From Desulfocapsa sp. (GTDB taxonomy: Bacteria; Desulfobacterota; Desulfobulbia; Desulfobulbales; Desulfocapsaceae): DNA of 64,000 bases. A program made the position numbers and the translations under genes. Below the pieces are notes generated by a model, which saw only the letters and a program-made list of their open reading frames with translations, searched no databases and was not told where the DNA came from. The stretch covers positions 1-64,000 of the forward strand of contig VMSP01000171.1 of NCBI GenBank assembly GCA_013792135.1, in the 5' to 3' direction. Numbering within the stretch: the stretch's first letter is position 1; every line of letters begins with the position of its first letter. Positions 25,475-37,190 of the stretch are shown one piece after another.

Positions 25475-28400
25475 TTATTTGCCCCATTTTCTGCGGGAAG
25501 GAGCAATGAGTGGTTTTTTCTTGAAAGACAGGGCCGGATAACCGAGAATTTCCTCTGTTTTTTTAGAAAATTCATAACATGGCCTGATGGTGAGGTCCTT
25601 GAGAATCTCAACGTCTACCTCACCGCGCCCTGGGAAATGCAGGGTGATCAGCAGGGGACACGTTCCATGGAACTGGTAGCAGATTTTTTTCAGTGCCTCC
25701 ATTCGTTGTCTGGTAATGATCGCGGCCTTTAATTCCATCTTGATGGATTCAGTATATTTCTCCCGGGCCTCGGGGAGCAGGTCGATGGACTCCGCGATGA
25801 TCTTGGCACCTCTTTCATCTTTTTGCACCGTCCCTTGGATGATCACCGCTTCTGTTGAGGATAACAGGGTGTGGGTGCGGGAATAGGTCTCCGGGAAAAC
25901 CACCACCTCCACTGAATCCAGGACATCTTCAAGAGTGATGAAGGCCATGGAATCGCCTTTTTTGCTCTTCAGCAGCTTACAGGTACGAATAAGGCCGCCA
26001 ACACGGACAGGTTGCTCATCTCCCCACTCGGCCAGCTTGCCGATATCGGTGTCAACAACAGTTCTGATCTCATGAATAGCATCATCCAGTGGATGACCGG
26101 TGATGTAAAAACCCACGGTCTCCTTTTCAAAGGCCAGTCTTTCCAGTTCACTCCACTCTGGAATATCAGGGAGAGGAATGGCAATGATCTCTTTTTGAGT
26201 GGTACAGGGTGTAAGATCAAAAAGAGACATCTGGCCGCTCTGGCGATCTCGCTGTGCCGCCTTGGCCTGTTCCATTGCCTGGGGGAGAATGGTGTAGAGT
26301 TGAGAACGTCTGCATCCAAGTGAATCAAAAGAGCCCGCCTTAATCAGGCTTTCTATAACTCTGGAGTTGACCCGTCGGGAATCAATCCGGTTACAGAAAT
26401 CTTCCAGGGAGGTGTATTTCCCACCTTCCGCTCTCTCTTGAATGATCGATTCCAGGGCTGCCCCGCCGACATTTTTGACCGCGGCCAGGCCAAAGCGGAT
26501 GCGATCATCGGTCACATTGAAGTCATAGAGTGATTCATTTATATCGGGTGGCAGTACCTCGATTTGATGTTCCCGGCACTCGTTGATATAAAGGACGATT
26601 TTGTCGGTGTTGTTCATGTCGCAGGAAAGAAGGGCGGCCATGAACTGAGCTGGGTGATGGGCCTTGAGATAAGCGGTCTGATAGCAGATCAGGGCATAGG
26701 CGGCAGAATGAGATTTATTGAAGCCATATCCTGCAAATTTAGCCATCAGGTCAAAGACATATTCGGCCTTGTCTTCCGGGATACTATTTTTCTTGGCCCC
26801 AGTCATGAATTTGACTTTCTCCTTGTCCATGACCTCGGCAATTTTTTTACCCATGGCCCGCCGCAGGTTGTCGGCATCTCCTAAGGAGTAACTGGCCAGG
26901 ATATTGGAGATCTGCATGACCTGTTCCTGATAGACAATAACTCCATAGGTCTCCTTCAGGACTGATTTAAGCTGAGGCAGGGGATAATTGGCAGTGGCGC
27001 GACCGTGCTTGGTCTCCACAAAATCATCCACCATTCCCGAGTCAAGAGGGCCGGGACGATAGAGGGCAACGAGGGCAATCAGGTCAGTGAACTGTTCGGG
27101 GGCCATCTTGACCAGCAGTTCCCGCATGCCGGAGCTCTCCAGTTGAAAGACTCCCAAAGCATCTCCCTTGCAGAGGAGAGCATAAGTCTTGAGGTCATCC
27201 ATGGGAATGGCATCGATGTCAAGATCCGTGCCGATGTCCGCCTTGATATGTTTGAGTGCCTTGTCAATAACGGTAAGGGTCTTGAGGCCGAGAAAATCAA
27301 ACTTGATCAGTCCTGTCATCTCGGTATGCTTCATGTCATACTGGGTCAGGGTCTCACCCTCTTTTCCCTTACAGGTGGGTAGAAATTCCACCATGGGCTG
27401 GGGAGAGACGACAACACCAGCCGCGTGTGTTGATGTGTGCCGGGCAAGCCCCTCCAGAGATTGGGCCACGCGCAGCAGTTCGGCAATCTGGGGATTTTTG
27501 TTGGCTGCATCCTGAAGGCGCGGTTCCTCGGCAAAGGCCTTCTTGAGAGTCATCTTCAACTGTTCAGGGACGAGCTTGGCGATTTTGTCCACTTCACCAA
27601 AGGGGATATCCATGGCGCGGCCCACGTCGCGGATTACTCCGCGTGCCTTCATGGTGCCGTAGGTAAGGATCTGGGCGACATGATCGGCACCCCCATACTT
27701 GCTCTGTACGTATTTGATAACCTCCCCACGCCGCTCCTGACAGAAATCCACGTCAAAGTCGGGCATTCCTTTTCGCTCGATATTCAAAAAGCGCTCAAAG
27801 AGAAGGCCGTAGGGGATGGGGTCGATATTGGTGATCCGCATGCAGTAGGCGGCAAGACTGCCAGCTCCCGATCCACGGCCTGGTCCTACTGGAATACCCT
27901 GATCTTTGGCCCAGTTGATGAAATCAGCAACGATGAGAAAATAACCGGGAAAGCCCATGGTGTTGATGACATTAATTTCCGTGGTCAACCGATCTTTATA
28001 CTGTTTTTCGGTCCCAGGATTAAATGTCCCGATCTTGCGCATGGCCGCGAAGCGATCTTTCAATCCTTCCCAGCAGGCTGTGGCGAACATGGACTCAAGG
28101 GTCTCGCCTTCCACTACTGGAAAAATAGGGAAGAAGTAGTCACCAAAACCAATTTCAAGATTACAGCGCTCGGCAATCTCGATGGTTGTGGCAATGGCCT
28201 CCGGAGTATGCTTGAAATTATTTTTCATCTCCTCTGGAGATTTAAAATAAAATTCGTCAGTGGAAAATTTAAAACGTTTGGAGTTCGTTATGGTGTTATT
28301 GGTCTGGATGCAGAGAAGTACGTCATGGGCATGGGCTTCATCTTTGTTCAGATAATGACAGTCATTGGTGGCCACTGTCTTGATCAGAAGTTCTGCTGCC

Positions 28401-28966
28401 AGTTTTTTCATCCCGTTATTGACCGGGGTCTGCTCAGGGATACCGTTTTCCTGGAGTTCGAAGTAAAGACGGTCGCCAAAGATATTCTGAAATTCTTTGG
28501 CTTTTTCCCGGGCCCCTTCCATGTCGTTCTGGCCAATGAGCCAGGGAACCTGGCCATGGAGGCAGGCTGTGAGTGCTATAAGGCCTTCGTTATGGGCAGC
28601 CAGGGTCTCCATGTCGATGCGAGGTTTGTAATAAAACCCCTCAAACTGGGCAATGGCAGCCAGTTTCATAAGGTTCTTGTAGCCGGCAAAATTCATGGCC
28701 AGAAGCACGATATGAAAATGACCCTTTTCCTGATCTGTCCTGTTGCCGGGAGCCATGTAGAACTCGCAGCCGATGATTGGCTTTATCCCCGCCTTTTTGG
28801 CCTTGACATAGAATTCGAGGGCGCCGTACATGGCCCCGTGATCGGTGATGGCCACGCTGTCCATTCCATATTCCTTGCACTTGTGCAGAAGGTCAGGAAT
28901 ACGGATGGCCCCATCCAGCAAGCTGTACTGGGTATGGACGTGGAGATGAACAAATCCGGCACTCAT
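25475..28966 (-). CDS. dnaE: DNA polymerase III subunit alpha
   Basis: Replicative polymerase of 1163 aa, the normal DnaE size. The N-terminal PHP domain begins with FVHLHVHTQYSLLDGAIRI. The polymerase palm contains PDFDVDFCQERRGEV with the catalytic acids and GPGRGSGAGSLAAYC upstream. A helix-hairpin-helix/beta-binding segment and an OB fold (VRVGGLIRTCK) close the protein. No internal lesion was seen. It starts two bases after the stop of the pentapeptide lipoprotein gene on the same strand, an unusual partner, suggesting joint transcription. Confidence 0.97.
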   Translation of the reverse strand: MSAGFVHLHVHTQYSLLDGAIRIPDLLHKCKEYGMDSVAITDHGAMYGALEFYVKAKKAGIKPIIGCEFYMAPGNRTDQEKGHFHIVLLAMNFAGYKNLMKLAAIAQFEGFYYKPRIDMETLAAHNEGLIALTACLHGQVPWLIGQNDMEGAREKAKEFQNIFGDRLYFELQENGIPEQTPVNNGMKKLAAELLIKTVATNDCHYLNKDEAHAHDVLLCIQTNNTITNSKRFKFSTDEFYFKSPEEMKNNFKHTPEAIATTIEIAERCNLEIGFGDYFFPIFPVVEGETLESMFATACWEGLKDRFAAMRKIGTFNPGTEKQYKDRLTTEINVINTMGFPGYFLIVADFINWAKDQGIPVGPGRGSGAGSLAAYCMRITNIDPIPYGLLFERFLNIERKGMPDFDVDFCQERRGEVIKYVQSKYGGADHVAQILTYGTMKARGVIRDVGRAMDIPFGEVDKIAKLVPEQLKMTLKKAFAEEPRLQDAANKNPQIAELLRVAQSLEGLARHTSTHAAGVVVSPQPMVEFLPTCKGKEGETLTQYDMKHTEMTGLIKFDFLGLKTLTVIDKALKHIKADIGTDLDIDAIPMDDLKTYALLCKGDALGVFQLESSGMRELLVKMAPEQFTDLIALVALYRPGPLDSGMVDDFVETKHGRATANYPLPQLKSVLKETYGVIVYQEQVMQISNILASYSLGDADNLRRAMGKKIAEVMDKEKVKFMTGAKKNSIPEDKAEYVFDLMAKFAGYGFNKSHSAAYALICYQTAYLKAHHPAQFMAALLSCDMNNTDKIVLYINECREHQIEVLPPDINESLYDFNVTDDRIRFGLAAVKNVGGAALESIIQERAEGGKYTSLEDFCNRIDSRRVNSRVIESLIKAGSFDSLGCRRSQLYTILPQAMEQAKAAQRDRQSGQMSLFDLTPCTTQKEIIAIPLPDIPEWSELERLAFEKETVGFYITGHPLDDAIHEIRTVVDTDIGKLAEWGDEQPVRVGGLIRTCKLLKSKKGDSMAFITLEDVLDSVEVVVFPETYSRTHTLLSSTEAVIIQGTVQKDERGAKIIAESIDLLPEAREKYTESIKMELKAAIITRQRMEALKKICYQFHGTCPLLITLHFPGRGEVDVEILKDLTIRPCYEFSKKTEEILGYPALSFKKKPLIAPSRRKWGK

Positions 28967-28968
28967 CT

Positions 28969-29982
28969 TTATTTCAGACCTTTCACGCCCTCGAGAAGGG
29001 CATTGTTCAAGATCATGTTTTCGGTCTTGGCACCGGTGAAATCAGCCTTGATCAAGTTGGCCCCGCTGAGATCGGCATCTGTGAGATTGGCACCCTTCAG
29101 ATTGGCGCCAGGCAGATTAGAATTTAACAAAGTGGCTCCTTTCAGATTGGCATCTTCAAGGTTTGCGCGGCGTAAATTGGCACGACTCAGGTCGGCTCCT
29201 TGGAGATCGGCCCCTTTCAGATTAGCGCCCACAAGGTCTGCCTGTCGCAGATCGCTTTTTTCCAGATTGCATCCCGGGCAGTTCTTGGCCATGGATTTTA
29301 CGGTGTGCTCCACTTCTTCATCGGAGACCACTGGCATTGCTTCCTCGCTCTGCACAGGAGAAGCGGACAGTGCTGAATCTTGCGGGGAAGAAAAATCCTG
29401 TCCTGCGGCCAGAGATTCCCGAAGGTAGGTGGTTGTTTTGGGTGGCTCAGTAGGTTGCTGGGAAGGAGAAGGTTGTACTGGTGATATAGATGTTTGTCCT
29501 GTAGCTAGAGATTCGCGGAGATATGTGTCTTTCTGGGGTGATTTGGGCGGCTTGTACAGATGCGCTGAATCTCCAGTGAAAGATTTTGCGGAGTAGGCGA
29601 GGGCACCGTTATCTTGAAAGAGTGCAAAGTTGTTTTTTCCTGCATCTGGATAAACGGCATAACATCGCATCTCGCCATAATACCAGACCTTGAATTTGAG
29701 ACAAAGCTGATTCTCACCATTAATATCCCATCCTCCTTTATCGGTATCGTCTCCAGTAATGGATTCTGCATGGGCGGAGACAGTACCGTCGGGTTGGAAA
29801 TACATATGAGCATTGAAGCTCATGGCTTCCATATATAAGGTGTTACCGGAAACCAGAGCAAATATCTGTTTCGCTGTGAGTGGGGTGCTGCCCTTGGTAG
29901 CCATCTGATTTTGGGTAACTGGAGCACAACCTGCAAGCAAGAGAGTACAGAGAAGAACGGATGGGAAAAGTCGTGAGAACAC
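28969..29982 (-). CDS. pentapeptide-repeat lipoprotein
   Basis: A 337-aa outer- or inner-membrane lipoprotein: signal peptide with lipobox LLAGC at about residues 15-19. A central domain (about 35-150) has unknown fold, a Ser/Pro/Gln-rich linker contains two similar TYLRESLA segments, and the C-terminal 110 residues are A(D/N)LxG pentapeptide repeats such as ADLQGADLSRANLRRANL, forming a right-handed beta-helix. The start is GTG 29982 with an excellent AAGGAGG six bases upstream. It lies directly upstream of dnaE. Function is unknown; the repeats suggest binding rather than catalysis. Confidence 0.88.
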   Translation of the reverse strand: MFSRLFPSVLLCTLLLAGCAPVTQNQMATKGSTPLTAKQIFALVSGNTLYMEAMSFNAHMYFQPDGTVSAHAESITGDDTDKGGWDINGENQLCLKFKVWYYGEMRCYAVYPDAGKNNFALFQDNGALAYSAKSFTGDSAHLYKPPKSPQKDTYLRESLATGQTSISPVQPSPSQQPTEPPKTTTYLRESLAAGQDFSSPQDSALSASPVQSEEAMPVVSDEEVEHTVKSMAKNCPGCNLEKSDLRQADLVGANLKGADLQGADLSRANLRRANLEDANLKGATLLNSNLPGANLKGANLTDADLSGANLIKADFTGAKTENMILNNALLEGVKGLK

Positions 29983-30224
29983 AGCGAACCTCCTTATATG
30001 ACAACATGTTGAAATGAGATAAAAATATCAATAAGTTGACAAATATACCATAAAGGAAATTGCTTTGCACTTTATAAACAGAATGAGCAATTTTTTGAAT
30101 TCCTAAATGGCGAAAAATGTACTTGCAAAGGACTCTTGGGGCAACCCCGATAATGACAAAAAATAATAATTTGTAGCGTTTTCGATGTTATTCCATTTTT
30201 GTAGTGTGGTTATCTCGATATGGA

Positions 30225-31118
30225 TCATTTTTCCTCTAAGCTCAGCGCTTCAAAGCCGGATATGACGTCGAACAGCTCCTCGTCAATGCCACTCTGACGC
30301 AAACGATGGAATGTCCTGTTGAAATCCTCCAGTAATTCGCCAATGTTTTTGTCGGCACGCTGCATCGCCGCCAGGCGGCTTGCATTCTCGCTGGCCAGGG
30401 ATTCAGCGCAGGCCCGGAAGAGCGAGACGAAAAGATATTCGCGGATGAGTACCCGCAAGGTCGTCGTGCCGCCCCCGATAACCTCGGGCAGGTTTTGCGT
30501 CGGCCAGGGAAGTTCGACCAGCTGGCGTTGCCATTTTTCATCCAGCGGCAGCAGTCGTTGACTGACGGGGACATAAACCGCCCCGGACTTGGGACGGTTA
30601 TAGAAAAGGTGGAGTTCAATGACTTCACCCTGGCTGTGGTCCGTCTCGCTCTCCACGAGAATCTGCCCGACGAGCGGGGTGATGGCCTTGACGGAGTTCG
30701 GCACGGCAAAAAGTCCCCTCAGCGGTAGACCCGCAGCGACCAGGCGCGCATGAACGCGTTCACCGACGGCCCAGACTTGGGGTTTGGCCGGAAGGGCCGC
30801 CAGCTTCTTGACCGCATAATCGGACACCACATCATTAAACTGGCCCACCAACCCCTGATCGGAGCCGAAGACAACTGCACCGATCACACCCGCATCCGTC
30901 TCTCTTTTCTGTTCTCCCATCAACGAAGCCGCCCCGCATTCCCGGAAGCATGCCCCCAATCCCAGCTCCACCGTACGATAGTAATCGGCTAACGAGCGCA
31001 CCGAGTTCTCGTATTGTCCGATGCTCGAGGCGGCCATGGCCTTCATCGTCCGGACAACGGATTGAAGATCCCCGGCTCCACCGATCTTTCGGCGCAGACT
31101 CGCCGTGGTCTCGCTCAT
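30225..31118 (-). CDS. atpG: N-type F-ATPase subunit gamma
   Basis: Central-shaft subunit of the N-ATPase, 297 aa. The N-terminal [20 protein letters not shown] and the C-terminal [15 protein letters not shown] coiled-coil ends are the expected gamma signatures, and [12 protein letters not shown] is the conserved middle strand. Its ATG overlaps the alpha stop by four bases (ATGA), as in a coupled operon. It is the last gene of atpDCQRBEFAG. The coding frame is intact, unlike atpB and atpD in the same operon. Confidence 0.93.
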   Translation of the reverse strand: MSETTASLRRKIGGAGDLQSVVRTMKAMAASSIGQYENSVRSLADYYRTVELGLGACFRECGAASLMGEQKRETDAGVIGAVVFGSDQGLVGQFNDVVSDYAVKKLAALPAKPQVWAVGERVHARLVAAGLPLRGLFAVPNSVKAITPLVGQILVESETDHSQGEVIELHLFYNRPKSGAVYVPVSQRLLPLDEKWQRQLVELPWPTQNLPEVIGGGTTTLRVLIREYLFVSLFRACAESLASENASRLAAMQRADKNIGELLEDFNRTFHRLRQSGIDEELFDVISGFEALSLEEK

Positions 31119-32692
31119 AATTTCTCATCAGGTTCAGGATTGGAATCAGCTTTGGCTTTACGTTGAGGCTGGAAGGGAGCAAGCGCCTGGCGGGCGATCT
31201 GGATAATCATGTTTCGATCCTTATCGCTCATTTTTTCAGAGGTAGCCAATCGCTCGCCCACCTCTACCTGGATATCTACCGCCGCCTCACTCAGGGCGTG
31301 CTCGGCAACTGTCATCTGGTCAAGCGGTACACGGTCAAAGAGTTCTGCGGTCAACGCCAGCAGCACGGCAATCTGTGCGGGCACAGACACCGGCGTGAAT
31401 TCCGACTGTTTCAGGCAGGCGCGAATTCGCTGTCCGTGCTCAATGATCTTGCGGGTGTCTTCATCCAGACGGGCACCGAACCGGGCAAAGGTTTCGAGTT
31501 CCTCGAACTGGGCGTAGGCGAGTTTGAGGTCACCTGCCACCGCACGGTAGGCCGCCCGTTGCGCCTTACCGCCGACCCGCGACACGGATTTACCGACATC
31601 GACCGCCGGCAGAACGCCCAATTCAAAAAGTGACGGGGAGAGGTAGATCTGCCCATCCGTGATAGAAATCAGGTTGGTCGGGATATAGGCGGAGATATCC
31701 TGTGCTTCGGTCTCGATAATGGGCAGAGCGGTGAGGGAGCCGCCACCGAGTTCCCGGCGCAAGTGCGTCGCCCGCTCGAGCAGCCGCGAATGGATGTAAA
31801 AGATGTCGCCGGGGAAGGCTTCGCGACCAGGCGGACGGCGCAGCAGAAGAGAGAGTTCGCGGTAGGCGCGGGCGTGATGGGTGAGGTCGTCGTAAACGAT
31901 CAGCACGTCGCGGCCTTGCTCCATGAAATACTCCGCGATGCTGGTCGCGGCGTAAGGAGCGATGTAAGCGAGACCCGGCGGGTCGTTGCCCTCGGTCACG
32001 ACCACGACGGTGTAATCCATCGCTCCCTTTTCCCGCAGAGTGGCCACGGCCTTGGCAACCGAGGAGGCGCGCTGACCGATGGCGCAATAGACGCACAGGA
32101 CATTCTGGCCGCGCTGGTTGAGGATAGTATCAATCGCGATGGCGGTCTTACCGGTCTGGCGGTCGCCGAGAATCAACTCGCGCTGGCCGCGCCCGATGGG
32201 AACAAGGGCATCGATGACCTTGATGCCGGTCTGGAGAGGCACCGTCACCGGCGCGCGGTCCATGATATGCGGGGCGACCCGTTCGACGGGCAGACGCCTG
32301 CCTCCAGTCACCGACCCGTTGCCATAGAGCGGCCGACCGAGCGGGTCGATGACGCGCCCCAGTACTCCATCGCCCACGACCACGTCCATGACCCGGCCCG
32401 TGCGCCTGACTTCATCTCCCGCGTGCAGATGCCAGTATTCGCCGAGCCGCACGACGCCGATTTCATCTGGGTCCAAGTTGAAGGCAATGCCGAGCACATC
32501 GCCGGGAAAGACCACCAGTTCGTCAAAGCCCACTCCGGGGAGACCCGACACCTTGGCAATGCCGGTGGCAACACTGATGATCGTGCCCACTTCCCGTGGC
32601 GTTAATTTCGGCGTGAATGCTTGCCGCGCCTGGCTTATTCCGGCAAACGCGCCATCAAAAAACTTTTTGAGGCTCTCAGGTTCCTTGTTCAT
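31115..32692 (-). CDS. atpA: N-type F-ATPase subunit alpha
   Basis: Non-catalytic nucleotide-binding subunit of 525 aa. Walker [36 protein letters not shown] and the [11 protein letters not shown] region are intact. The N-terminus is of the N-ATPase type, lacking the usual membrane-proximal delta-binding extension, which fits the absence of a delta gene. ATG 32692 overlaps the atpF stop by four bases, and its own stop overlaps the gamma start by four. No lesion was found in this subunit. Confidence 0.94.
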   Translation of the reverse strand: MNKEPESLKKFFDGAFAGISQARQAFTPKLTPREVGTIISVATGIAKVSGLPGVGFDELVVFPGDVLGIAFNLDPDEIGVVRLGEYWHLHAGDEVRRTGRVMDVVVGDGVLGRVIDPLGRPLYGNGSVTGGRRLPVERVAPHIMDRAPVTVPLQTGIKVIDALVPIGRGQRELILGDRQTGKTAIAIDTILNQRGQNVLCVYCAIGQRASSVAKAVATLREKGAMDYTVVVVTEGNDPPGLAYIAPYAATSIAEYFMEQGRDVLIVYDDLTHHARAYRELSLLLRRPPGREAFPGDIFYIHSRLLERATHLRRELGGGSLTALPIIETEAQDISAYIPTNLISITDGQIYLSPSLFELGVLPAVDVGKSVSRVGGKAQRAAYRAVAGDLKLAYAQFEELETFARFGARLDEDTRKIIEHGQRIRACLKQSEFTPVSVPAQIAVLLALTAELFDRVPLDQMTVAEHALSEAAVDIQVEVGERLATSEKMSDKDRNMIIQIARQALAPFQPQRKAKADSNPEPDEKL

Positions 32693-33510
32693 TGGTTTTC
32701 TGTCTCGGTCTGAGGTTCTTCAGCTTGAGGTGCGGCCTTGGCTGCAGGCCTGTCCTTCTCCTGCAGAAGTTCGCCGACGCTCTGCTCCAGAGACGCCAGA
32801 TAATCAACGATGCTCCATGCCACCTTGAGTCCGTTCGTGCTGAGTTCAATGCCGCCGATCAGCTCCGGCGCGGTCTCGAAGCGGACGCGGATTTCAGCCG
32901 AAAAAGTTTCGTTGAGCGCATTTTGTATCGCCGCCCGTTGTTCCGGTGGCAGGTCAAAGGCACTGCGTACCAGCGCAGGGCCTGACTTTGTCTTCAGGGC
33001 CTCGGCAAGGCCTGCCTTCGTCTCTCCATCCATCTCCTGCAAGCGGCGAGTAAATACCTCGCTCACCCGTTCTTCCAGACTGGTCGCGGCAAGATCCGTT
33101 AACACCTTGAGGCTGATGGCGAATACCTCCTGCTGGGCCCGGTGACTGATGGCTTTATTCAGGTTGTGGACATCGTTTTTCAGCGTTTCCTGCCGTTTGG
33201 CACTCAGAGCATCGGCCGCCTGCCGCGCTTCATCGAAGAGCCGCTGACGTTCGGCCTGCGCCTCGTCCGTCGCCTGGCGCAAAAGTGCGGCGCGCTGCTG
33301 GTCAAACTCCTTGTTCTTCTGCTGGAACTCGTCGCGTTCCTTTTGGGCTTCTGTCTGTTTCGCCTCGGCGTGCGCCAGTTCCGTGGCGATCCGCTTCTCC
33401 CGAGCATCAAGGGCATGGAGGATGGGCTGGTAAAGAAAGCGCTTCATCAACCACACCAGGATGATAAAGTTGAGCGTCTGTGCTCCGACCGTGAACCAAT
33501 CGATTAACAT
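32689..33510 (-). CDS. atpF: N-type F-ATPase subunit b (b/delta-like)
   Basis: Peripheral stalk subunit of 273 aa. One N-terminal membrane helix (about residues 8-25, [18 protein letters not shown]) is followed by a long charged coiled coil to about residue 150. The C-terminal 110 residues ([20 protein letters not shown]) resemble delta-subunit C-termini, as expected in N-ATPases, which lack a separate delta gene. It sits four bases after atpE, and its stop overlaps the alpha start. Frame intact. Confidence 0.92.
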   Translation of the reverse strand: MLIDWFTVGAQTLNFIILVWLMKRFLYQPILHALDAREKRIATELAHAEAKQTEAQKERDEFQQKNKEFDQQRAALLRQATDEAQAERQRLFDEARQAADALSAKRQETLKNDVHNLNKAISHRAQQEVFAISLKVLTDLAATSLEERVSEVFTRRLQEMDGETKAGLAEALKTKSGPALVRSAFDLPPEQRAAIQNALNETFSAEIRVRFETAPELIGGIELSTNGLKVAWSIVDYLASLEQSVGELLQEKDRPAAKAAPQAEEPQTETENQ

Positions 33511-33514
33511 GGGC

Positions 33515-33796
33515 TTATTTTCCTGTGGCCTGGGCGATGACGTGGTTCCAGAACGGGTTAGTGAATATGAGAATCATCGACACCACGAAGCAGTAGATGG
33601 CTGTTGATTCGATCATCGCCAGACCCACGAACAAGGTCCGGGTAATGGTAGTGGAGGCATCAGGCTGCTGGGCCAGCGAGGTCAGCGCCGTCGCCACCGC
33701 CCTTCCTTCTGCCAGCGCCGGCCCCATCGTGCCGAAACCGGTTGTGATACCGGCGATGACAATTGATGCCACCGCGATATAGGTCATGCTGTCCAT
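33515..33796 (-). CDS. atpE: N-type F-ATPase subunit c
   Basis: Proteolipid of the membrane ring, 93 aa with two long hydrophobic helices. Helix 1 has GPALAEGRAVATAL with a glutamate, and helix 2 has GLAMIESTAIYCFVV with the ion-binding Glu-Ser-Thr. Two carboxylates plus the EST motif match the Na+-type c subunits reported for N-ATPases, so Na+ rather than H+ was probably the coupling ion; this is inference from motif. It is placed between atpB and atpF in the standard order. Confidence 0.93.
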   Translation of the reverse strand: MDSMTYIAVASIVIAGITTGFGTMGPALAEGRAVATALTSLAQQPDASTTITRTLFVGLAMIESTAIYCFVVSMILIFTNPFWNHVIAQATGK

Positions 33797-33820
33797 AGGT
33801 TCTCCTTTTGTTGTGGTCGT

Positions 33821-34525
33821 TCAGGCTTCAATGTTTTGGGCCTTGGGTTCAGGTTTTGATTTACGGACACGTGTAGCTGCCGCGATGTAAACCGCTGCCA
33901 GGATACCGAAGATGTAGGCCTGCACCATTCCGGTGAGCAGGCCGAGCAGCGTCATGACGATCGGGAAGATGAAGGGCGTGATGCTGAGCAGAATAGCGAT
34001 GATCATTGCTCCGCTCATCATGTTGCCGAACAGACGGACGGCCAGGGCCAGTGTCCGTGAGATCTCGCTGATGAGGTTAAACGGCAGCATGATGAATGTC
34101 GGTTCCATATAGGACTTGAGGTAGTTGCCCACCCCTTGCTCCTCTATACCGAAAAGCGGTACGGCCACAAAGACGCACAAGGCGAGGGCAGCCGTGGTCG
34201 AAAGCGAGCCGGTCGGCGGTTCGTAGCCAGGAAGAACAGTACAGAGGCTGGCTGCGGCGACAAACAGAAAAAGCGTGCCCAGAAAACCGAGATATTTACG
34301 TGGCTGACTCAGGCCTACTTCTTCAATTTGGGTCTCGATCACGGTGACAACGATTTCCACAAGGTTTTGCCAGCGGGATCGTTTCAGCCCCGTGGAAAAA
34401 TTGCGCGTGATCAGCTTGGCACCCACAGCCAGCACGAACATCAGCCCCTAGGTAAAGACAATGGTGGCGTTCAGTTTGAACAACCCATATTGCCAGAAAA
34501 TAATCTCGTCGGGACTAAGGCACAT
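33821..34525 (-). pseudogene. atpB: N-type F-ATPase subunit a, interrupted by an in-frame amber codon
   Basis: Ion-channel subunit a. The full frame from ATG 34525 would give 234 residues, but codon 26 is TAG at 34448-34450, between VFT and GLMF, where a Trp would fit the family context (TAG for TGG). Downstream the frame is open from ATG 34441, only three codons later, giving a 206-aa product that lacks the N-terminal segment but keeps SEISRTLALAVRLFGNMMSG with the essential Arg. Options are a true nonsense mutation, restart at ATG 34441, readthrough, or a sequence error. Its start overlaps the atpR stop by 11 bases (34515-34525). Confidence 0.8.
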
Positions 34526-34835
34526 GGCTGGCCTCCGGTGTCAGGTCGACTGGTTTTTCAGCTGCCCGGGTGAGCCGTGTCACAACGAGACGGGCGATGA
34601 CAAAGCCAAGGAGACACAGCAGCAGCCGCTGCCAATGACCATGGGCAATAAAATAAAATCCAGGCAGGACAATGCTCATCCGCAGCAGCATGCTGCCGAA
34701 AAACCAGAGTGCCGGTCGCTCAGACGAAAGGCCCTTGCGAACCGTCCACCAGAGGCCGCCGAAATAAATCACCCCGAGCACTCCCCCCGCCAACAACGCC
34801 AGGAGCAGTATCAACCTTTCATTCATCATTATCAT
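34515..34835 (-). CDS. atpR: N-type ATPase AtpR subunit
   Basis: Small membrane protein of about 106 aa with three hydrophobic helices, specific to N-ATPase operons and proposed to form a complex with AtpQ that aids c-ring assembly. LLALLAGGVLGVIYFGGLWWTV at the N-terminus and the Arg in FFGSMLLRMS are typical. I start it at ATG 34835, preceded by GGAGG six bases upstream and overlapping the end of atpQ by 17 bases. The longer frame from 34895 lies within atpQ and is not credible. Confidence 0.88.
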   Translation of the reverse strand: MIMMNERLILLLALLAGGVLGVIYFGGLWWTVRKGLSSERPALWFFGSMLLRMSIVLPGFYFIAHGHWQRLLLCLLGFVIARLVVTRLTRAAEKPVDLTPEASHVP

Positions 34836-35158
34836 CGTTATCCTCCTTTTCCTCCCGCATTGCCTTGTCTTCTTTGGCGACCCAATGCCAGGCATTGAAA
34901 CAGCCGAGCGTGAGTCCGGCTGCCATTAACGCCAGCGTCCAGGGATGTGTTCCCGGATGGTGCTTGTCCAACCAGATACCGAGCGCCGCTCCGAGAAGCG
35001 TCGGGACCACCACCGACCAGCCGATCAGTCCCATCATGCCCAAGCCAAACCAGACGCCGGGCGTGGGGTGACGCCGCGCCTTGAGCTTGCGAGTTGCCTG
35101 CAGGCCGACCTCCCGGCTGAAGTCAGGCCGCTCTTTCTCATCCTTGCTCTCCGGTTTT

Positions 35159-35166
<8 letters not shown>
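34819..35166 (-). CDS. atpQ: N-type ATPase AtpQ subunit (AtpI-like)
   Basis: A 115-aa protein with two membrane helices (about residues 40-63 and 75-95) and charged ends, related to AtpI. SREVGLQATRKLKARR before the first helix and GIWLDKHHPGTHPWTLALM between the helices match N-ATPase AtpQ. Its start overlaps the atpC stop by eight bases, and its tail overlaps atpR by 17 bases. Frame intact. Confidence 0.9.
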
Positions 35167-36980
<1,814 letters not shown>

Positions 36981-36984
<4 letters not shown>

Positions 36985-37130
36985 ATTGGCTCCCGCTGAT
37001 CTCCCGTAAGTTTACATTCACACACGTCTTCTGCTCCAGCGGTTTGCAGCAAACAGTTGCTGATCGAACCGACATTAGTCGCCAGGATCAGCAGCGAGTC
37101 GTAAAAACGGTAGGTCGATTGTTTATTCAT
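36981..37130 (-). CDS. small ORF of unknown nature upstream of atpD
   Basis: An ORF of 49 residues begins at ATG 37130 (MNKQSTYRFYDSLLILAT) and its stop overlaps the atpD ATG (ATGA), which resembles translational coupling. The segment DSLLILATNVGSISNCLL vaguely recalls the last strand and helix of universal stress proteins, so it could be a gene remnant. The evidence is weak; it may equally be leader sequence. Confidence 0.25.
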
Positions 37131-37190
37131 GCAATCGGATTTCCCTTTTTGCCAGCCGGTAACTGCCCTCAATCATTGCCGCCAAGGCGA

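Noticed and set aside
27437-29428. A 663-codon open frame on the plus strand
   Set aside because: It lies antisense to dnaE and the pentapeptide lipoprotein; its repeat-like tail mirrors the pentapeptide repeats read backwards, and the minus-strand genes have clear family motifs.
30137-30160. GGGGCAACCCC as a terminator after the ATPase operon
   Set aside because: The stem is only about four pairs with a three-base loop and there is no T-run on either strand.
31763-32605. A 280-codon open frame on the plus strand over atpA
   Set aside because: High GC content lengthens antisense frames; the minus-strand atpA is a certain gene and this frame shows no family motif.
34448-34450. Amber codon in atpB as a pyrrolysine site
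   Set aside because: Pyrrolysine occurs in methylamine methyltransferases and is not expected in an ATPase channel subunit; a TGG to TAG change or a sequencing error is simpler.
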